A stretch of 64,000 bases of DNA, taken from the NCBI GenBank assembly GCA_963702105.1, contig OY969712.1, forward strand, positions 310,001 to 374,000. The letters are read 5' to 3'. This DNA is from ZC4RG20 sp963702105. GTDB lineage: Bacteria > Pseudomonadota > Gammaproteobacteria > Steroidobacterales > Rariloculaceae. Made by a program: the position numbers and the translations under genes. The notes beneath the pieces were generated by a model. That model saw only the letters and a program-made list of their open reading frames with translations, did not search any database and was not told the origin of the DNA. Shown here piece after piece: positions 1 to 8,355 of this stretch; within the stretch, counting starts at the first letter, position 1; each line of letters begins with the position of its first letter.

Positions 1-1122
<1,122 letters not shown>

Positions 1123-1219
1123 TGAGCGCCTCCGGAAGATGGCGAGCATTTTACGCCGGGCCCGCGGCCGGAGCGACGAGACGGCGGTGTGACGTACGTA
1201 CCGTCTGCGAAAAAAAGGC

Positions 1220-1247
1220 TTGCATTATTGATACGCCGTTCTATATT
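1220..1247 (+). promoter_or_regulatory. Candidate sigma70 promoter for module A
   Basis: TTGCAT at 1220-1225 and TATATT at 1242-1247 are separated by 16 bp, inside an AT-rich patch that contrasts with the surrounding GC-rich DNA. It lies about 100 bp before the proposed GTG of the radical SAM gene. A short hairpin (1260-1278, 7-bp stem) follows directly and could be an operator. Seen by motif only. Confidence 0.45.
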
Positions 1248-1349
1248 TACGCGGTTTTTTCGGCAGAAGGTCTGCCGAGCCGGCGCCACCGCGGGAGTGG
1301 TCCGGCAAGTTCCATCGAAAGGCCGCCCGGCCTTGGGACACGGACGCAG

Positions 1350-2633
1350 GTGAACAAGCTGCTGTCTCTGGAGGAAGAACCTCCGAGTTCGGCCTCCGCC
1401 GAACAAACGCTCTCGACTTTTCCACAATCCGTACCCTACCAAGTCAAACGCCAGCCGCCGCGGCTCGTATCCGTCGCGCGCACGCGTTTTGTCGTCAGTC
1501 CGGCCGCCAACGCGTTTCGCAAGCGCTTCTTCCCCGATGCGAAGACGGCCGACTGGAACGACTGGCGCTGGCAGAACCGCAACCGAATACGCAGCCTCGA
1601 GCAACTCGAGCGCTTCGTCCGGGTCACGGACGAGGAGCGCGAGGCCATACGCAGGCACGAGGGCCCGCTGCCCATCGGTCTGACGCCGTATTACATGAGC
1701 CTCCTCGACCCCGAGGACGCGAGCCAGCCGCTGCGCCGCACGGTCGTGCCGACGCTCAGCGAGTTTCGCGTGACGGCCGGGGAGGAGGACGACCCGCTCG
1801 GCGAGGACCACACGAGCCCCGTTCCGGGCCTCGTGCACCGGTATCCGGACCGCGTGCTGCTGCTCGTCACGAACTTCTGCTCCGTCTATTGCCGCTACTG
1901 CACCCGGGCGCGGCTCGTCGGCGCGAGCGGCGAGCGGGCGCTCAAAAAGGGCGACATCGACCGCGCACTCGAGTACATTCGGCAGACGCCGGCCGTGCGC
2001 GACGTGCTGATCTCGGGCGGCGACCCATTGAGCCTCGACGAGGAGCGGCTCGAGTACATCGTCGGCCAGCTGCGCGCGATCCCGCACGTCGAGTTCGTGC
2101 GCATCGGTTCGAAGCAGCCCGTCGTTCAGCCGATGCGCATTACGCCGACCCTGACGCGCATGCTTCGCAAGTACCACCCGCTATGGATGAGCCTGCACTT
2201 CACTCATCCGAGCGAGCTCACGCCCGAGGTCGCCGAGGCCTGCGGGCGGCTCGCCGATGCGGGCATTCCGCTCGGCAGCCAGACCGTGCTGCTCAAGGGC
2301 GTCAACGACGACACGGATACCCTGAAGCGGCTGTTCCACGGCCTGCTCAAGATCCGTGTGAGGCCGTATTACCTCTACCAGTGCGATCCGATCCGCGGTT
2401 CGGCGCACTTTCGCACGACCGTCGAGCGGGGCATCGAGCTCATCGACAGCCTGCGCGGCCACACGACGGGCTACGCCGTGCCGAACTACGTCGTCGACGC
2501 GCCGGCCGGCGGCGGCAAGATCGCCCTGCTGCCGAATTCGATCGTCGGCCGCGAAGGGGACGACCTGCTGCTGCGCAATTTCCAGGGAAAGACGTGCCGG
2601 TACCCGGACCCCGAGGGCAAGCTCGGGCGCTGA
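1350..2633 (+). CDS. kamA: KamA-family radical SAM aminomutase (lysine 2,3-aminomutase-like)
   Basis: Predicted SAM- and PLP-dependent enzyme that moves the amino group of L-lysine (or a related amino acid) from C2 to C3, giving a beta-amino acid. The radical SAM cluster motif CSVYCRYC has cysteines 177, 181 and 184, and the glycine-rich PLP-lysine motif GGGK ends at Lys390. Counted from GTG 1350 the product is 427 residues, as expected for KamA and longer than EpmB. The open frame extends upstream into gltA, but that part looks non-coding, so I chose GTG 1350; its ribosome site is weak. No efp gene is nearby, which argues against an EF-P role. Downstream ATP-grasp and acetyltransferase genes suggest that the beta-amino acid is ligated or acetylated. 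The exact substrate (lysine, glutamate, arginine) cannot be read from sequence. Confidence 0.85.
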   Translation: MNKLLSLEEEPPSSASAEQTLSTFPQSVPYQVKRQPPRLVSVARTRFVVSPAANAFRKRFFPDAKTADWNDWRWQNRNRIRSLEQLERFVRVTDEEREAIRRHEGPLPIGLTPYYMSLLDPEDASQPLRRTVVPTLSEFRVTAGEEDDPLGEDHTSPVPGLVHRYPDRVLLLVTNFCSVYCRYCTRARLVGASGERALKKGDIDRALEYIRQTPAVRDVLISGGDPLSLDEERLEYIVGQLRAIPHVEFVRIGSKQPVVQPMRITPTLTRMLRKYHPLWMSLHFTHPSELTPEVAEACGRLADAGIPLGSQTVLLKGVNDDTDTLKRLFHGLLKIRVRPYYLYQCDPIRGSAHFRTTVERGIELIDSLRGHTTGYAVPNYVVDAPAGGGKIALLPNSIVGREGDDLLLRNFQGKTCRYPDPEGKLGR

Positions 2634-2809
2634 GAAGGGTTCTCGCACCCGCAGGGCCGCAGTCGGCTGGGCTTCGACTCGGTCCTCATTCCAGGCGGGG
2701 CGTCCGCCGCGGGCGCCCCCGACCCGTCTTCCGCGCCGGCGGCCGGCCGCGGACGTCTCCACAACAGTCTCGCTGCAGATAAGTGCGGCGTCCCGATCCA
2801 CGGCGAGAG

Positions 2810-2830
2810 AAAAGGCGTCTGACCCCTTTA
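2810..2830. repeat. Dispersed AAAAGG..CCCCTTT palindromic repeat, copy 1
   Basis: AAAAGGCGTCTGACCCCTTT lies in the 202-bp gap between the radical SAM gene and the first ATP-grasp gene, ending about 5 bp before its ATG. It is an imperfect copy of the repeat also found at 15320, 15383 and 43210. Being so close to the start it could hide or replace the ribosome-binding site of that gene. Confidence 0.6.
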
Positions 2831-2835
2831 TCCAA

Positions 2836-3834
2836 ATGCACATCGGGCTCACCTACGACCTCAAAGACGATTATCTGGCGCAAGGCTTCTCCGAAGCCGC
2901 CGTCGCCGAATTCGATTCGCGGGCCACGATCGAAGCGCTCGCCGGCGCGCTCGCATCGCATGGCCACGAGGTCGTGCGCATCGGCCACGTCAAGGCGCTG
3001 GCCGCTCGGCTCGTCGCGGGCGAGCGCTGGGACCTCGTGTTCAATATCGCCGAGGGCGTCGCGGGCTTCGGCCGCGAATCCCAGGTACCGGCGCTGCTCG
3101 AGGCCTATGGTGTGCCTTACACGTTCTCCGATCCGCTGGTGTGCGCGTTGACGCTTCACAAGGCCATGGCGAAGCACGTGGCCCGCGGCGCGGGAGTGCC
3201 GACGCCGGCTTTCGCGCTCGTCACGAACCCGGCCGAAGCCGCAGCCGTGGATCTGCCGCTGCCGCTCTTCGCGAAGCCCGTAGCCGAGGGCACCAGCAAG
3301 GGCGTGACTTCGGCCTCGCTCGTGCAGACGCGGGCGGCGCTCGAGCGCACCTGCGCCCTGTTGCTCGAAGAGTTTCGCCAGCCCGTGCTCGTCGAACGCT
3401 TCCTTTCGGGGCGCGAGTTCACGGTCGGAATCCTCGGCACCGGGCCCGACGCCGAAGCGCTCGCGACGCTCGAGCCCGTGCTGCGGGCGGGAGCCGACGC
3501 CGAAGTCTATTCCTACCGAAACAAGGCCGAGTGGCGCGAGCTCGTGGACTATCGCCTGCTCGAGGCCGGAGCGTTGCGCCGTGAGGTCGAGGCCGTGGCG
3601 CTCGCCGCGTGGCGCTGCCTCGGCTGCCGCGATGCCGGCCGCGTCGACCTGCGCCTCGACGAGCGCGGGCGGCCGCACATGCTCGAGGTCAATCCCCTTG
3701 CGGGCCTCACGCCGCAGCACTCCGATCTGCCCATCATGGCCGCGCTCTCGGGCCTCGACTACAGGGGCCTGATCGGCGCCATCCTCGACCGCGCATGCCG
3801 ACGCATCGCGGCCGAGCGCGCGGCCGCTGCCTGA
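2836..3834 (+). CDS. ATP-grasp ligase, D-Ala-D-Ala ligase-like (first of pair)
   Basis: Predicted ATP-dependent carboxylate-amine ligase of 332 residues. It has an N-terminal pre-ATP-grasp domain (MHIGLTYDLKDDY, then WDLVFNIAEG), an ATP-binding lysine in LFAKPVAEG (Lys147), the linker VLVERFLSGREFTVGIL, and a Mg-binding EVNPLAG near the C-terminus (Glu284, Asn286). This is the Ddl fold, but no mur or fts gene is near, so a cell-wall role is unlikely. It sits between the aminomutase and a second, clearly different ATP-grasp gene only 7 bp downstream. I infer that it joins an amino acid, possibly the beta-amino acid made by KamA, to a second amine. The substrate is unknown. Confidence 0.85.
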   Translation: MHIGLTYDLKDDYLAQGFSEAAVAEFDSRATIEALAGALASHGHEVVRIGHVKALAARLVAGERWDLVFNIAEGVAGFGRESQVPALLEAYGVPYTFSDPLVCALTLHKAMAKHVARGAGVPTPAFALVTNPAEAAAVDLPLPLFAKPVAEGTSKGVTSASLVQTRAALERTCALLLEEFRQPVLVERFLSGREFTVGILGTGPDAEALATLEPVLRAGADAEVYSYRNKAEWRELVDYRLLEAGALRREVEAVALAAWRCLGCRDAGRVDLRLDERGRPHMLEVNPLAGLTPQHSDLPIMAALSGLDYRGLIGAILDRACRRIAAERAAAA

Positions 3835-3841
3835 CGGGCCG

Positions 3842-4876
3842 ATGCGCGACCGCATACTCGTGCTGCACGACGCCCTCGATGCCGTGCCGCGCCCGGATGC
3901 GGCCGACGTGCTCGCCGAGGCCGCGCACGTGGCCGGCGCCCTGACGCAGTCGGGGTTCGAGCCGCTCGTCGAGCCCGTCGGGCTCGATCTCGCCGCGCTG
4001 CAGCGGCTCCTCGACCGCGCGCGACCGCTCGCGGTCTTCAACCTCGTCGAGTCCCTCGGCGGAGAGGCCGCGCTGATCGGCGCCGTGCCCGTTCTGCTCG
4101 AAGCCCGCGGCGTGCCGTTCACGGGCTGCCCGGCGGACGCGCAATACCTCTCCTCGAACAAGCTGCTCGCGAAGCGCTGGCTCGCCGCCGCCGGTATTGC
4201 GACGCCGGCAACGTCCGGCTCCGCCGAGCCGCAGGCGGGCGCGGCCGCGGAGCGGCGCTGGATCGTGAAGTCCGTATGGGAGCATGCCTCGCTCGGTATC
4301 GACGATGGGTCCGTCGCCGACGCTGCAGCGCTGCCCGAGCTGCTCGCCGGCCGCCGCGCGGAGCACGGCGGCCGCTGGTTTGCCGAGGCCTTTATTCCGG
4401 GACGCGAAATCAACGTGGCGCTGCTCGCCCAAGGCGGCGGCGTGCGCTGCCTGCCGCCGGCGGAGATCCGCTTCGAGGGGTATCCCGAACACAAGCCGCG
4501 CATCGTCGGCTATGCGGCCAAATGGGACGAGTCGAGCTTCGAGTATGGGCACACGCCGCGCAGCTTCGATCTCGAGCCGGCGATCGCGGCCGCGGTCGCC
4601 GCGCTCGCGCACGAGGCGTGGGCGGCCTTCGGACTCGCGGGCTATGCGCGCGTCGATTTTCGTGTCGACGCGGGTGGCCGGCCCTGGGTCCTAGAGGTCA
4701 ATGCCAATCCGTGCCTCTCGCCCGACGCGGGGTTCGCGGCCGCGCTCGAAGCGGCCGGCATCGGCTTCGCGGCCGCGGTGGCCGGCCTCGTCGAGGACGC
4801 CCTCGCACGTGAGGACGGTACAATCGGGCGAACCTTCCCTGCCGCCGAACCCCCGGCCGATGTTCAGCATTCGTAG
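3842..4876 (+). CDS. ATP-grasp ligase, D-Ala-D-Ala ligase-like (second of pair)
   Basis: 344-residue ATP-grasp protein. Motifs in order: N-terminal domain with AVFNLVESLGGEA, SNKLLAKRWL entering the ATP-grasp domain, IVKSVWEHASLGI (Lys143), WFAEAFIPGREINVALL, YARVDFRVDAGG, and EVNANPCLSP (Glu285, Asn287). It shares the fold of the preceding gene, but the loops differ, so the two probably use different substrates rather than being a recent duplication. Its last 17 bases overlap the start of the acetyltransferase-deacetylase gene, which implies translational coupling. Likely a peptide-bond or amide-forming enzyme acting on amino acids; product unknown. Confidence 0.85.
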   Translation: MRDRILVLHDALDAVPRPDAADVLAEAAHVAGALTQSGFEPLVEPVGLDLAALQRLLDRARPLAVFNLVESLGGEAALIGAVPVLLEARGVPFTGCPADAQYLSSNKLLAKRWLAAAGIATPATSGSAEPQAGAAAERRWIVKSVWEHASLGIDDGSVADAAALPELLAGRRAEHGGRWFAEAFIPGREINVALLAQGGGVRCLPPAEIRFEGYPEHKPRIVGYAAKWDESSFEYGHTPRSFDLEPAIAAAVAALAHEAWAAFGLAGYARVDFRVDAGGRPWVLEVNANPCLSPDAGFAAALEAAGIGFAAAVAGLVEDALAREDGTIGRTFPAAEPPADVQHS

Positions 4877-6593
4877 AATCCACGATGCCGCCACGGGCGC
4901 GAACCGCGAGCGCCTCGCTCAGGTTCAGGCGATCCTGCGCGCCCAGTTCCCGCAGCTCGGCGAGGCGCAGATCCGCAAGCTGCCCGATCAGCTTGCGAAT
5001 CCGGTCAAGTACCGCTTCCGGTCGATCCTCCTCGTCGCCGAAGACGCCAGGCGCGCGGTGCGCGGCTTTGCCCTGCTGCTGCACGCGGCGGATCTCGGCT
5101 TCTGCTATCTCGACTTCCTGTCCGCCGGATACGGCGAGACGGGACGCGGCGTCGGCGGCGCGCTCTACGAGCGCGTGCGCGAGGACGCCGAGGCGCTCGG
5201 CTGCATCGGACTCTTCTTCGAGTGCCTGCCCGACGACCCTGCACTTTCGCCGGAGCCGAAGCAAAGGGCTCAGAACGCGGCGCGTCTGCGCTTCTACGAG
5301 CGCTACGGCGCGCGGCCCATCGCGAACAACGAGTACGCGACGCCGGTTTCGCCCGGCGACGACAATCCGCCGTATCTGGTCTACGACCCGCTCGGGCGCC
5401 GCGAAATGCCGGGCCGCGAGAGCGTGCGGGCCATCGTGCGGGCCATACTCGAGCGCAAATACGCCGACACGTGTCCGCCGGAGTACGTCGCCCGCGTCGT
5501 CGACTCGTTCACGGACGACCCGATTTCGCTCCGGCCTCCGCATTATCTGAAGGCGCGTGAGCCCGTCGCCGCGGCGCCGCGGCCGCGGCAGACGCGCATC
5601 GCGCTGGCCGTCAACGACCGCCACGAAATCCACCATGTCCGCGAGCGCGGCTACGTCGAGGCCCCGGTCCGCATTTCTTCGATCCTCGAGGAGCTCGGGC
5701 GCACGGAGCTGTTCGAACAGCTCGGCATAGAAAGCTTTCCGCTGCGCCACATCGAGGCCGTGCACGACAAGTCGTTCGTCCGGTTCCTGCGGCTCGCATC
5801 GGCCGGTATAGAGGGCGACAAGTCCGTCTACCCGTATGTGTTCCCGATCCGCAACCGCGCGCGGCCGCCCAAGGACCTGCCGCTGCGCGCCGGCTACTAC
5901 TGCATCGACACGTTCACACCGCTGAACGGCAACGCCTACCGGGCCGCCGTCCGCGCGGTCGACTGCGCGCTCACGGCGGCGCGCAGCGTGCTCGACGGCC
6001 GCCGGCTGGCCTATGCGCTCGTGCGCCCGCCCGGGCACCACGCCGAGCGCGCGAGCTTCGGCGGCTTCTGCTATCTGAACTCCGCGGCCGTCGCGGCCAA
6101 CTACCTCTCGGCCGACGGCCGCGTCGCGGTCCTCGACATCGATTACCACCACGGCAACGGGACGCAGGACATCTTCTACGAGCGGGCCGACGTGCTCACG
6201 GTCTCGATCCACGGTCACCCGCGCGTCACCTACCCGTACTTCTCCGGCTTCGAAGACGAGACCGGATCCGGGCCGGGCGCGGGCTTCAACGTGAACATCC
6301 CGCTGCCGGAAGGCATCGGCGAGGAGGACTACGCGCGCGCGCTCGAGCGGGCGCTCGCGAGGATCAAGCGGTTCGGGCCGGCGTTTCTCGTCGTCTCGCT
6401 CGGCCTCGACGTGGCGCGCGGCGATCCGACCGGCTCGTGGCTTCTCGCCGCGAAGGATTTGCACCGCAACGGCGGCCTCATCGGCGCACTCGGCCTGCCG
6501 ACGCTCGTCGTGCAGGAGGGCGGCTACCGGACGCGCACCCTCGGCGTCAATGCGCGCAATTTCTTTCAGGGGCTATGGCAGGCGGCGCACTGA
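4860..6593 (+). CDS. GNAT acetyltransferase fused to histone-deacetylase-family amidohydrolase
   Basis: 577-residue two-domain protein. Residues 1 to about 215 form a GNAT domain with the acetyl-CoA loop RGVGGALYERV. Residues about 235-577 are a class II HDAC/acetylpolyamine amidohydrolase domain with the catalytic pair His393-His394 (PPGHH), zinc ligands Asp428 and His430 (DIDYHHGNG) and Asp517 (GLDVARGDPTG), all present. So one chain carries domains able to add and remove acetyl groups from an amine. ATG 4860 overlaps the previous gene by 17 bp; the frame upstream of it is shadow. Next to a lysine aminomutase, N-acetyl-beta-lysine or an acetylated diamine is a plausible substrate, but this is inference. 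The order GNAT-then-HDAC is read directly from the sequence. Confidence 0.88.
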   Translation: MFSIRRIHDAATGANRERLAQVQAILRAQFPQLGEAQIRKLPDQLANPVKYRFRSILLVAEDARRAVRGFALLLHAADLGFCYLDFLSAGYGETGRGVGGALYERVREDAEALGCIGLFFECLPDDPALSPEPKQRAQNAARLRFYERYGARPIANNEYATPVSPGDDNPPYLVYDPLGRREMPGRESVRAIVRAILERKYADTCPPEYVARVVDSFTDDPISLRPPHYLKAREPVAAAPRPRQTRIALAVNDRHEIHHVRERGYVEAPVRISSILEELGRTELFEQLGIESFPLRHIEAVHDKSFVRFLRLASAGIEGDKSVYPYVFPIRNRARPPKDLPLRAGYYCIDTFTPLNGNAYRAAVRAVDCALTAARSVLDGRRLAYALVRPPGHHAERASFGGFCYLNSAAVAANYLSADGRVAVLDIDYHHGNGTQDIFYERADVLTVSIHGHPRVTYPYFSGFEDETGSGPGAGFNVNIPLPEGIGEEDYARALERALARIKRFGPAFLVVSLGLDVARGDPTGSWLLAAKDLHRNGGLIGALGLPTLVVQEGGYRTRTLGVNARNFFQGLWQAAH

Positions 6594-7105
6594 CGACGCG
6601 GACGGCCGGGCCGGCACGCCTGCGTTACCGTCAGACACCGCGGCCGGAAGACGTCGCGGCCGTGCGGCGCCTGGCCGCGCGGACCGGGGTATTCACGGCC
6701 GCGGAGTGCAAGGTTGCGGGCGAGCTCGTCGATGAGCGGGTGCGGCTCGGCCGGCGCAGCGGCTACTACTTCGTGTTCGCGGACGCGGAGGGCTGCCCCG
6801 CGGGCTATGCAGCCTGGGGGCCGATTCCGATGACGGCCGAGAGCTACGATCTGTATTGGATCGTCGTCGACCCGCGCTTCCAGGGCCGCGGTCTCGGCCG
6901 CGACCTGCTCGCGCGCGCCGAGCGTGCCATCGCCGCGAGCGGCGGCAGGCGCATCTACATCGAGACCTCCTCGAAGCCGCGCTACGCACGCACTCGGCGG
7001 TTCTACCGCCGGGCGGGCTACCGGCTGGCCGCGCGCTTCGAGGACTTCTATGCCGCGGGCGACCATAAGGTCGTCTTCTGTAAAACGTTGATACAGAAAG
7101 AATAA
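6575..7105 (+). CDS. GNAT-family N-acetyltransferase
   Basis: 176-residue single-domain acetyltransferase starting at ATG 6575, overlapping the end of the fusion gene by 19 bp. The signature is YWIVVDPRFQGRGLGRDLL (acetyl-CoA pyrophosphate loop), followed by RRIYIETSSKPRYARTRRFY, typical of GNAT motif B. It is the last gene of module A. A second acetyltransferase next to one already fused to a deacetylase suggests two acetylation sites or two substrates. A strong promoter-like sequence begins 6 bp after its stop. Confidence 0.85.
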   Translation: MAGGALTTRTAGPARLRYRQTPRPEDVAAVRRLAARTGVFTAAECKVAGELVDERVRLGRRSGYYFVFADAEGCPAGYAAWGPIPMTAESYDLYWIVVDPRFQGRGLGRDLLARAERAIAASGGRRIYIETSSKPRYARTRRFYRRAGYRLAARFEDFYAAGDHKVVFCKTLIQKE

Positions 7106-7111
7106 TCCTGC

Positions 7112-7139
7112 TTGACAGGCGCCGGGATCGGCATATAGT
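7112..7139 (+). promoter_or_regulatory. Sigma70-type promoter for module B
   Basis: A perfect TTGACA (7112-7117) and TATAGT (7134-7139) are 16 bp apart, the best housekeeping promoter match I found in the window. It starts 6 bp after the stop of the acetyltransferase and points at the small acidic protein gene. It gives module B independent transcription with an untranslated leader of about 230 nt. Confidence 0.7.
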
Positions 7140-7281
7140 GGCGCAGCGCCGGCCGCATAAGCGGACGGCGAGGAGTGCCTGGCGCCCGTAGATAACCCGA
7201 AGAAAAAAGAGCTCCCGCCGCGAAAACTGCGTCAGGCCCGCCGTTGTCTAAGGGCTTCAACCGAGGCGCCGATCAAAAGGT

Positions 7282-7308
7282 TTCTGCCCCATGCGGCAGA
7301 AGGTTTTT
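7282..7308 (+). terminator. Hairpin plus T-run in the leader of module B (possible attenuator)
   Basis: TTCTGCC (7282-7288) pairs with GGCAGAA (7295-7301) around a 6-nt loop, followed by GG and five T's. It lies about 140 bp after the promoter and 68 bp before the small-protein start, so it may end a short leader RNA or act as an attenuator. The stem is only 7 bp, so efficiency is uncertain. Confidence 0.4.
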
Positions 7309-7375
7309 CATCGGACGCCGGTCCGGAGCGCGCGCAGCCGCCGAGGCGGCCGATGAAGGTCAAGGAGAGCGTTCC

Positions 7376-7603
7376 ATGCGTAAGTCCAAACAGGACGTTG
7401 AAGAGGATTTCGGCGAGGCCCCGTTTTTCAACGCGGAATTCGACGAGGACGACGGGTTCGCGGGCGAGGGGATCGATCTTCGGGAGGCGTCTGCCCGGCG
7501 CAAGCCCGCGCGGCAGCGCGTCGAGTTGCGCAACGAGCAAAAGTCGCTGCGTGAGCAGTTGTCCGACTGGGACGACTACAGCGACTTCGACACGGACCTG
7601 TAG
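7376..7603 (+). CDS. Small acidic protein, PA3496-like
   Basis: 75-residue protein beginning MRKSKQDVEEDFGEAPF, with AAGGAGA just upstream of ATG 7376. The N-terminal half is very acidic; the middle is basic (ARRKPARQRVELR); the C-terminus is acidic and aromatic (SDWDDYSDFDTDL). The pattern of a basic helix then LREQL and a D/Y/F-rich tail resembles the short PA3496 family of Gammaproteobacteria (putative envelope integrity), whose function is not established. No signal peptide or membrane segment. It directly precedes a peptidase and a RimK-like ligase; RimK-type enzymes add residues to acidic C-termini, so this protein is a candidate substrate. That link is inference. Confidence 0.65.
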   Translation: MRKSKQDVEEDFGEAPFFNAEFDEDDGFAGEGIDLREASARRKPARQRVELRNEQKSLREQLSDWDDYSDFDTDL

Positions 7604-7611
7604 CCATCGCC

Positions 7612-8355
7612 GTGCGGCCCCGCAAGCCGGCCGCGCGCCCGGTGCAGCCGGGGCTCGGCCTCGTAGTCGAGCAGCAGCCCGACGACGAGACCTGCGGGCC
7701 GGCCTGCCTGCACGCCGTCTATCGCTACTACGGCGAGTCCGTGACCTTGCCCGAGGTCGCGGCGGACCTCCGCATGCTCGATGCGGGCGGCACGCTCGAC
7801 GTGTACCTTGCCAACCACGCGCTCGCGCGCGGTTATGAAGTCACCCTCTACACCTATAATCTCAAGCTCTTCGATCCGACCTGGTTCGGGTTGAAGAACG
7901 AGCAGATCCGCGAGAAGCTGCGGCGGCAAGCCGAGCTCAAGACCGACGAGAAACTCAGGCTCGCGAGCCGCGGCTACGAGGCGTTCCTCGCCGACGGCGG
8001 CCGGCTCCGATTCAAGGACCTCGAGCCTTCGCTGTTGCGGAGCTATTTGAACCGTGGTATTCCGGTCATCACGGGACTGAGCGCCACTTATCTGTACCGA
8101 TCCATCCGTGACTTGCCGGAGACGAACGAGGATGACGACATTCGCGGTGAGCCGGTCGGGCACTTCGTCGTGCTGACGGGCTACCGCCAGGTCGCGCGCG
8201 AGGTGCTCGTCGCCGACCCCTACAGAAGCAATCCGCTCGCGAGCTCGCGCTATTATGCCGTGCGCATCCACCGCCTCATCGGCGCCATTCTTCTCGGGAT
8301 CATGACCTACGACGCGAATCTGCTCGTCATCGAGCCCCCAACCACCGCCCGCTGA
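7612..8355 (+). CDS. C39-like papain-fold cysteine peptidase
   Basis: 247-residue protein starting at GTG 7612, 8 bp after the small acidic protein. It has the C39-type arrangement: Gln and Cys in QQPDDETCGPAC (Cys28), His184 in GHFVVLTGY and Asp202 in VADPY, so the catalytic set is complete. Unlike bacteriocin-exporting C39 proteins it has no ABC transporter or membrane part, and no signal peptide, so it should act in the cytoplasm. Its stop overlaps the ATG of the ligase gene by one base (TGATG). Likely a peptidase or transamidase acting on the same peptide or conjugate as the neighbouring ligases; its target is unknown. Confidence 0.8.
   Translation: MRPRKPAARPVQPGLGLVVEQQPDDETCGPACLHAVYRYYGESVTLPEVAADLRMLDAGGTLDVYLANHALARGYEVTLYTYNLKLFDPTWFGLKNEQIREKLRRQAELKTDEKLRLASRGYEAFLADGGRLRFKDLEPSLLRSYLNRGIPVITGLSATYLYRSIRDLPETNEDDDIRGEPVGHFVVLTGYRQVAREVLVADPYRSNPLASSRYYAVRIHRLIGAILLGIMTYDANLLVIEPPTTAR

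Noticed and set aside
1260..1278. Intrinsic terminator between gltA and the aminomutase gene
   Set aside because: The 7-bp hairpin has a T-run before it, not after, on the plus strand, and an A-run after it on the minus strand.
1350..2633. Reading the radical SAM gene as EpmB (EF-P lysine aminomutase)
   Set aside because: At 427 residues it is longer than EpmB, and no efp or epmA is nearby.
4698..6464. 588-codon minus-strand frame opposite the GNAT-HDAC gene
   Set aside because: Arg/Val/Asp-rich shadow; the catalytic motifs lie on the plus strand.
7612..8355. Bacteriocin leader peptidase/exporter
   Set aside because: No ABC transporter domain or double-glycine leader is seen; the small neighbour lacks a GG leader.
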